NCBI GenBank assembly: GCA_947372575.1
Contig: CANBUF010000091.1
Coordinates: forward strand, 1-7,183
Origin: Alcaligenaceae bacterium
GTDB taxonomy: Bacteria; Pseudomonadota; Gammaproteobacteria; Burkholderiales; Burkholderiaceae
Reading direction: 5' to 3'
Length of the DNA stretch: 7,183 nt
Of the stretch, positions 6,140 through 7,183 are shown one piece after another (the stretch's first letter is position 1; the number at the start of each line of letters is the position of its first letter). The position numbers and the translations under genes were made by a program. A model generated the notes under the pieces. It did no database searches. It had not been told where the DNA came from and saw nothing but the letters and a program-made list of their open reading frames with translations.

Positions 6140-7183
6140 CCACACTTAGATTCATACTGGGCGATCAGCTCAATCCAGAGCACAGCTGGTTTACAACACC
6201 ATCGTCTGACGTTCTGTACACCATGATGGAAGTCCGTCAGGAGACAGACTATGTGCTCCATCATGCACAAAAGATCATTGGCATCTTTGCGGGGATGCGC
6301 GATCTCGCTCGCATGCTACAAGAGCAAGGCCATCGCGTGCATTACATTGCGATTGACGATCCACAGAATCAACAATCACTGACTGCCAATCTGGATCTGC
6401 TACTTTCGCTCTACAAGTGTGATCTGTTTGAATATCAGGAACCTGATGAATGGAGACTGGATGAACAGTTAAAGTTATTCTGTAAAACATTACAGATAGA
6501 TTCGCGCATGGTCTCGAGCGAGCACTTTTTTACGTCTAGAGAGGAAACAGCCACGCTTTTTGACGGACAAAAACAATGGCTGATGGAACGCTTTTATCGA
6601 CAGATGCGCACCCGCCATGGCGTGCTGATGCAGAATGCAAAAACACCCGTCGGCGACAAATGGAATTTTGATCAGGAAAATCGTAAATCCTGGACAGGTA
6701 CGCCTTCTGAGCCAGCAGACTTCAGAACCGCACACAATCATGCTGCACTGTGGACAGTCATTCAAGCCGCTGGCGTAAAGAGCTTTGGCAATCCGCAGGC
6801 AACAGCATTTCTGTGGCCGTTGAATCGTTCTGAAGCACTCGCTCAACTAGAGATATTCATTGAACAGGTCCTTCCTAACTTTGGTGATTTTCAGGATGCC
6901 ATGAGTGTCAAGAGCTGGCGGCTGTTTCATGCACTCATCTCCTTTGCACTCAATTCCAAAATGCTCAATCCGCGCGAGATCGTCACACGCGTTGAACAGG
7001 CCTGGCAGACTGATTGCGTATCACTTGCCACTGCAGAAGGTTTTATCCGTCAGATCTTGGGATGGCGCGAATATGTGCGTGGCATTTATTGGGCCAACAT
7101 GCCGGGGTATGCGCAGCACAACGTATTCAATCATCAGTCACAATTACCGGGATGGTTTTGGACAGGTGAGACAAAGATGCGTT
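6136..7183 (+). CDS. FeS bacterial cryptochrome / (6-4) photolyase (PhrB/CryB type, DPRP family), N-terminal part
   Basis: Open to the end of the window; 349 complete codons, against about 500 for the family. It matches the deoxyribodipyrimidine photolyase-related (DPRP) proteins, whose studied members, PhrB of Agrobacterium and CryB of Rhodobacter, carry FAD, a lumazine antenna and a 4Fe-4S cluster; PhrB repairs (6-4) photoproducts. Seen here are LRFILGDQLNP (4-14), the antenna-domain block EVRQETDYVLHHAQKIIGIF (37-56), EPDEWRLDEQ (104-113), MERFYRQMRTRHGVLM (150-165), PVGDKWNFDQENRK (171-184), AEGFIRQILGWREYVRGIYW (301-320) and WFWTGETKMR (340-349). Trp342 matches the electron-transfer Trp342 of PhrB as I recall it. 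The next codon begins with T, as expected for the first cluster cysteine (Cys350 in PhrB); the other three cysteines would lie outside. The start is taken at GTG 6136, which gives the same spacing to ILGDQL as in PhrB; ATG 6124 would add four residues. It is the fourth gene of the light-repair operon. Confidence 0.93.
   Translation, partial: MTTLRFILGDQLNPEHSWFTTPSSDVLYTMMEVRQETDYVLHHAQKIIGIFAGMRDLARMLQEQGHRVHYIAIDDPQNQQSLTANLDLLLSLYKCDLFEYQEPDEWRLDEQLKLFCKTLQIDSRMVSSEHFFTSREETATLFDGQKQWLMERFYRQMRTRHGVLMQNAKTPVGDKWNFDQENRKSWTGTPSEPADFRTAHNHAALWTVIQAAGVKSFGNPQATAFLWPLNRSEALAQLEIFIEQVLPNFGDFQDAMSVKSWRLFHALISFALNSKMLNPREIVTRVEQAWQTDCVSLATAEGFIRQILGWREYVRGIYWANMPGYAQHNVFNHQSQLPGWFWTGETKMR

Noticed and set aside
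6490..6846. 118-codon open frame on the minus strand
   Set aside because: It lies wholly inside the well-matched FeS photolyase gene, shows no recognisable domain, and its composition looks like an antisense shadow.
1..7183. Functional link between formate-derived NADH and photolyase flavin reduction
   Set aside because: Nothing beyond adjacency supports it; a spacer with a terminator-like hairpin separates the blocks, and photolyase flavins are normally reduced by light-driven electron transfer.

Overview
The window looks like a mid-GC proteobacterial chromosome, probably a betaproteobacterium of the Burkholderiales. The reason is the order fdsA - fdhD (fdsC) - fdsD, which is the 3' half of the fdsGBACD operon for soluble NAD-dependent formate dehydrogenase. 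That assignment is inference. Every gene is on the + strand and densely packed; the only sizeable gap is about 100 bp (2965-3066), and no RNA gene, insertion sequence or CRISPR array is visible.

Positions 1-2480 hold the formate oxidation block: the C-terminal half of the molybdenum catalytic subunit FdsA, the sulfurtransferase FdhD/FdsC that prepares the Mo cofactor, and the small delta subunit FdsD. A DUF1348 / NTF2-like protein (2497-2964) follows 16 bp later with a good ribosome binding site and probably belongs to the same transcript. A T-rich spacer with a weak terminator-like hairpin separates it from the second block.

Positions 3067-7183 hold a light-dependent DNA repair/photoreceptor block of four overlapping, probably translationally coupled genes: (1) a divergent class I-like photolyase/cryptochrome of 507 aa; (2) a 55-aa Cys4 protein of the DUF2256 family, overlapping gene 1 by one base (TGATG); (3) a CRY-DASH protein of 461 aa, overlapping gene 2 by ATGA and carrying a low-complexity linker encoded by a 12-bp tandem repeat; (4) a 4Fe-4S bacterial cryptochrome/(6-4) photolyase of the PhrB/CryB type (DPRP family), overlapping gene 3 by GTGA and cut by the window end one base into the codon expected for its first cluster cysteine. 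Three different photolyase/cryptochrome lineages plus a putative zinc-ribbon partner in one coupled operon is the most interesting aspect of the window. The first enzyme adds to this, because hand alignment shows that it lacks several residues that define classical class I CPD photolyases.
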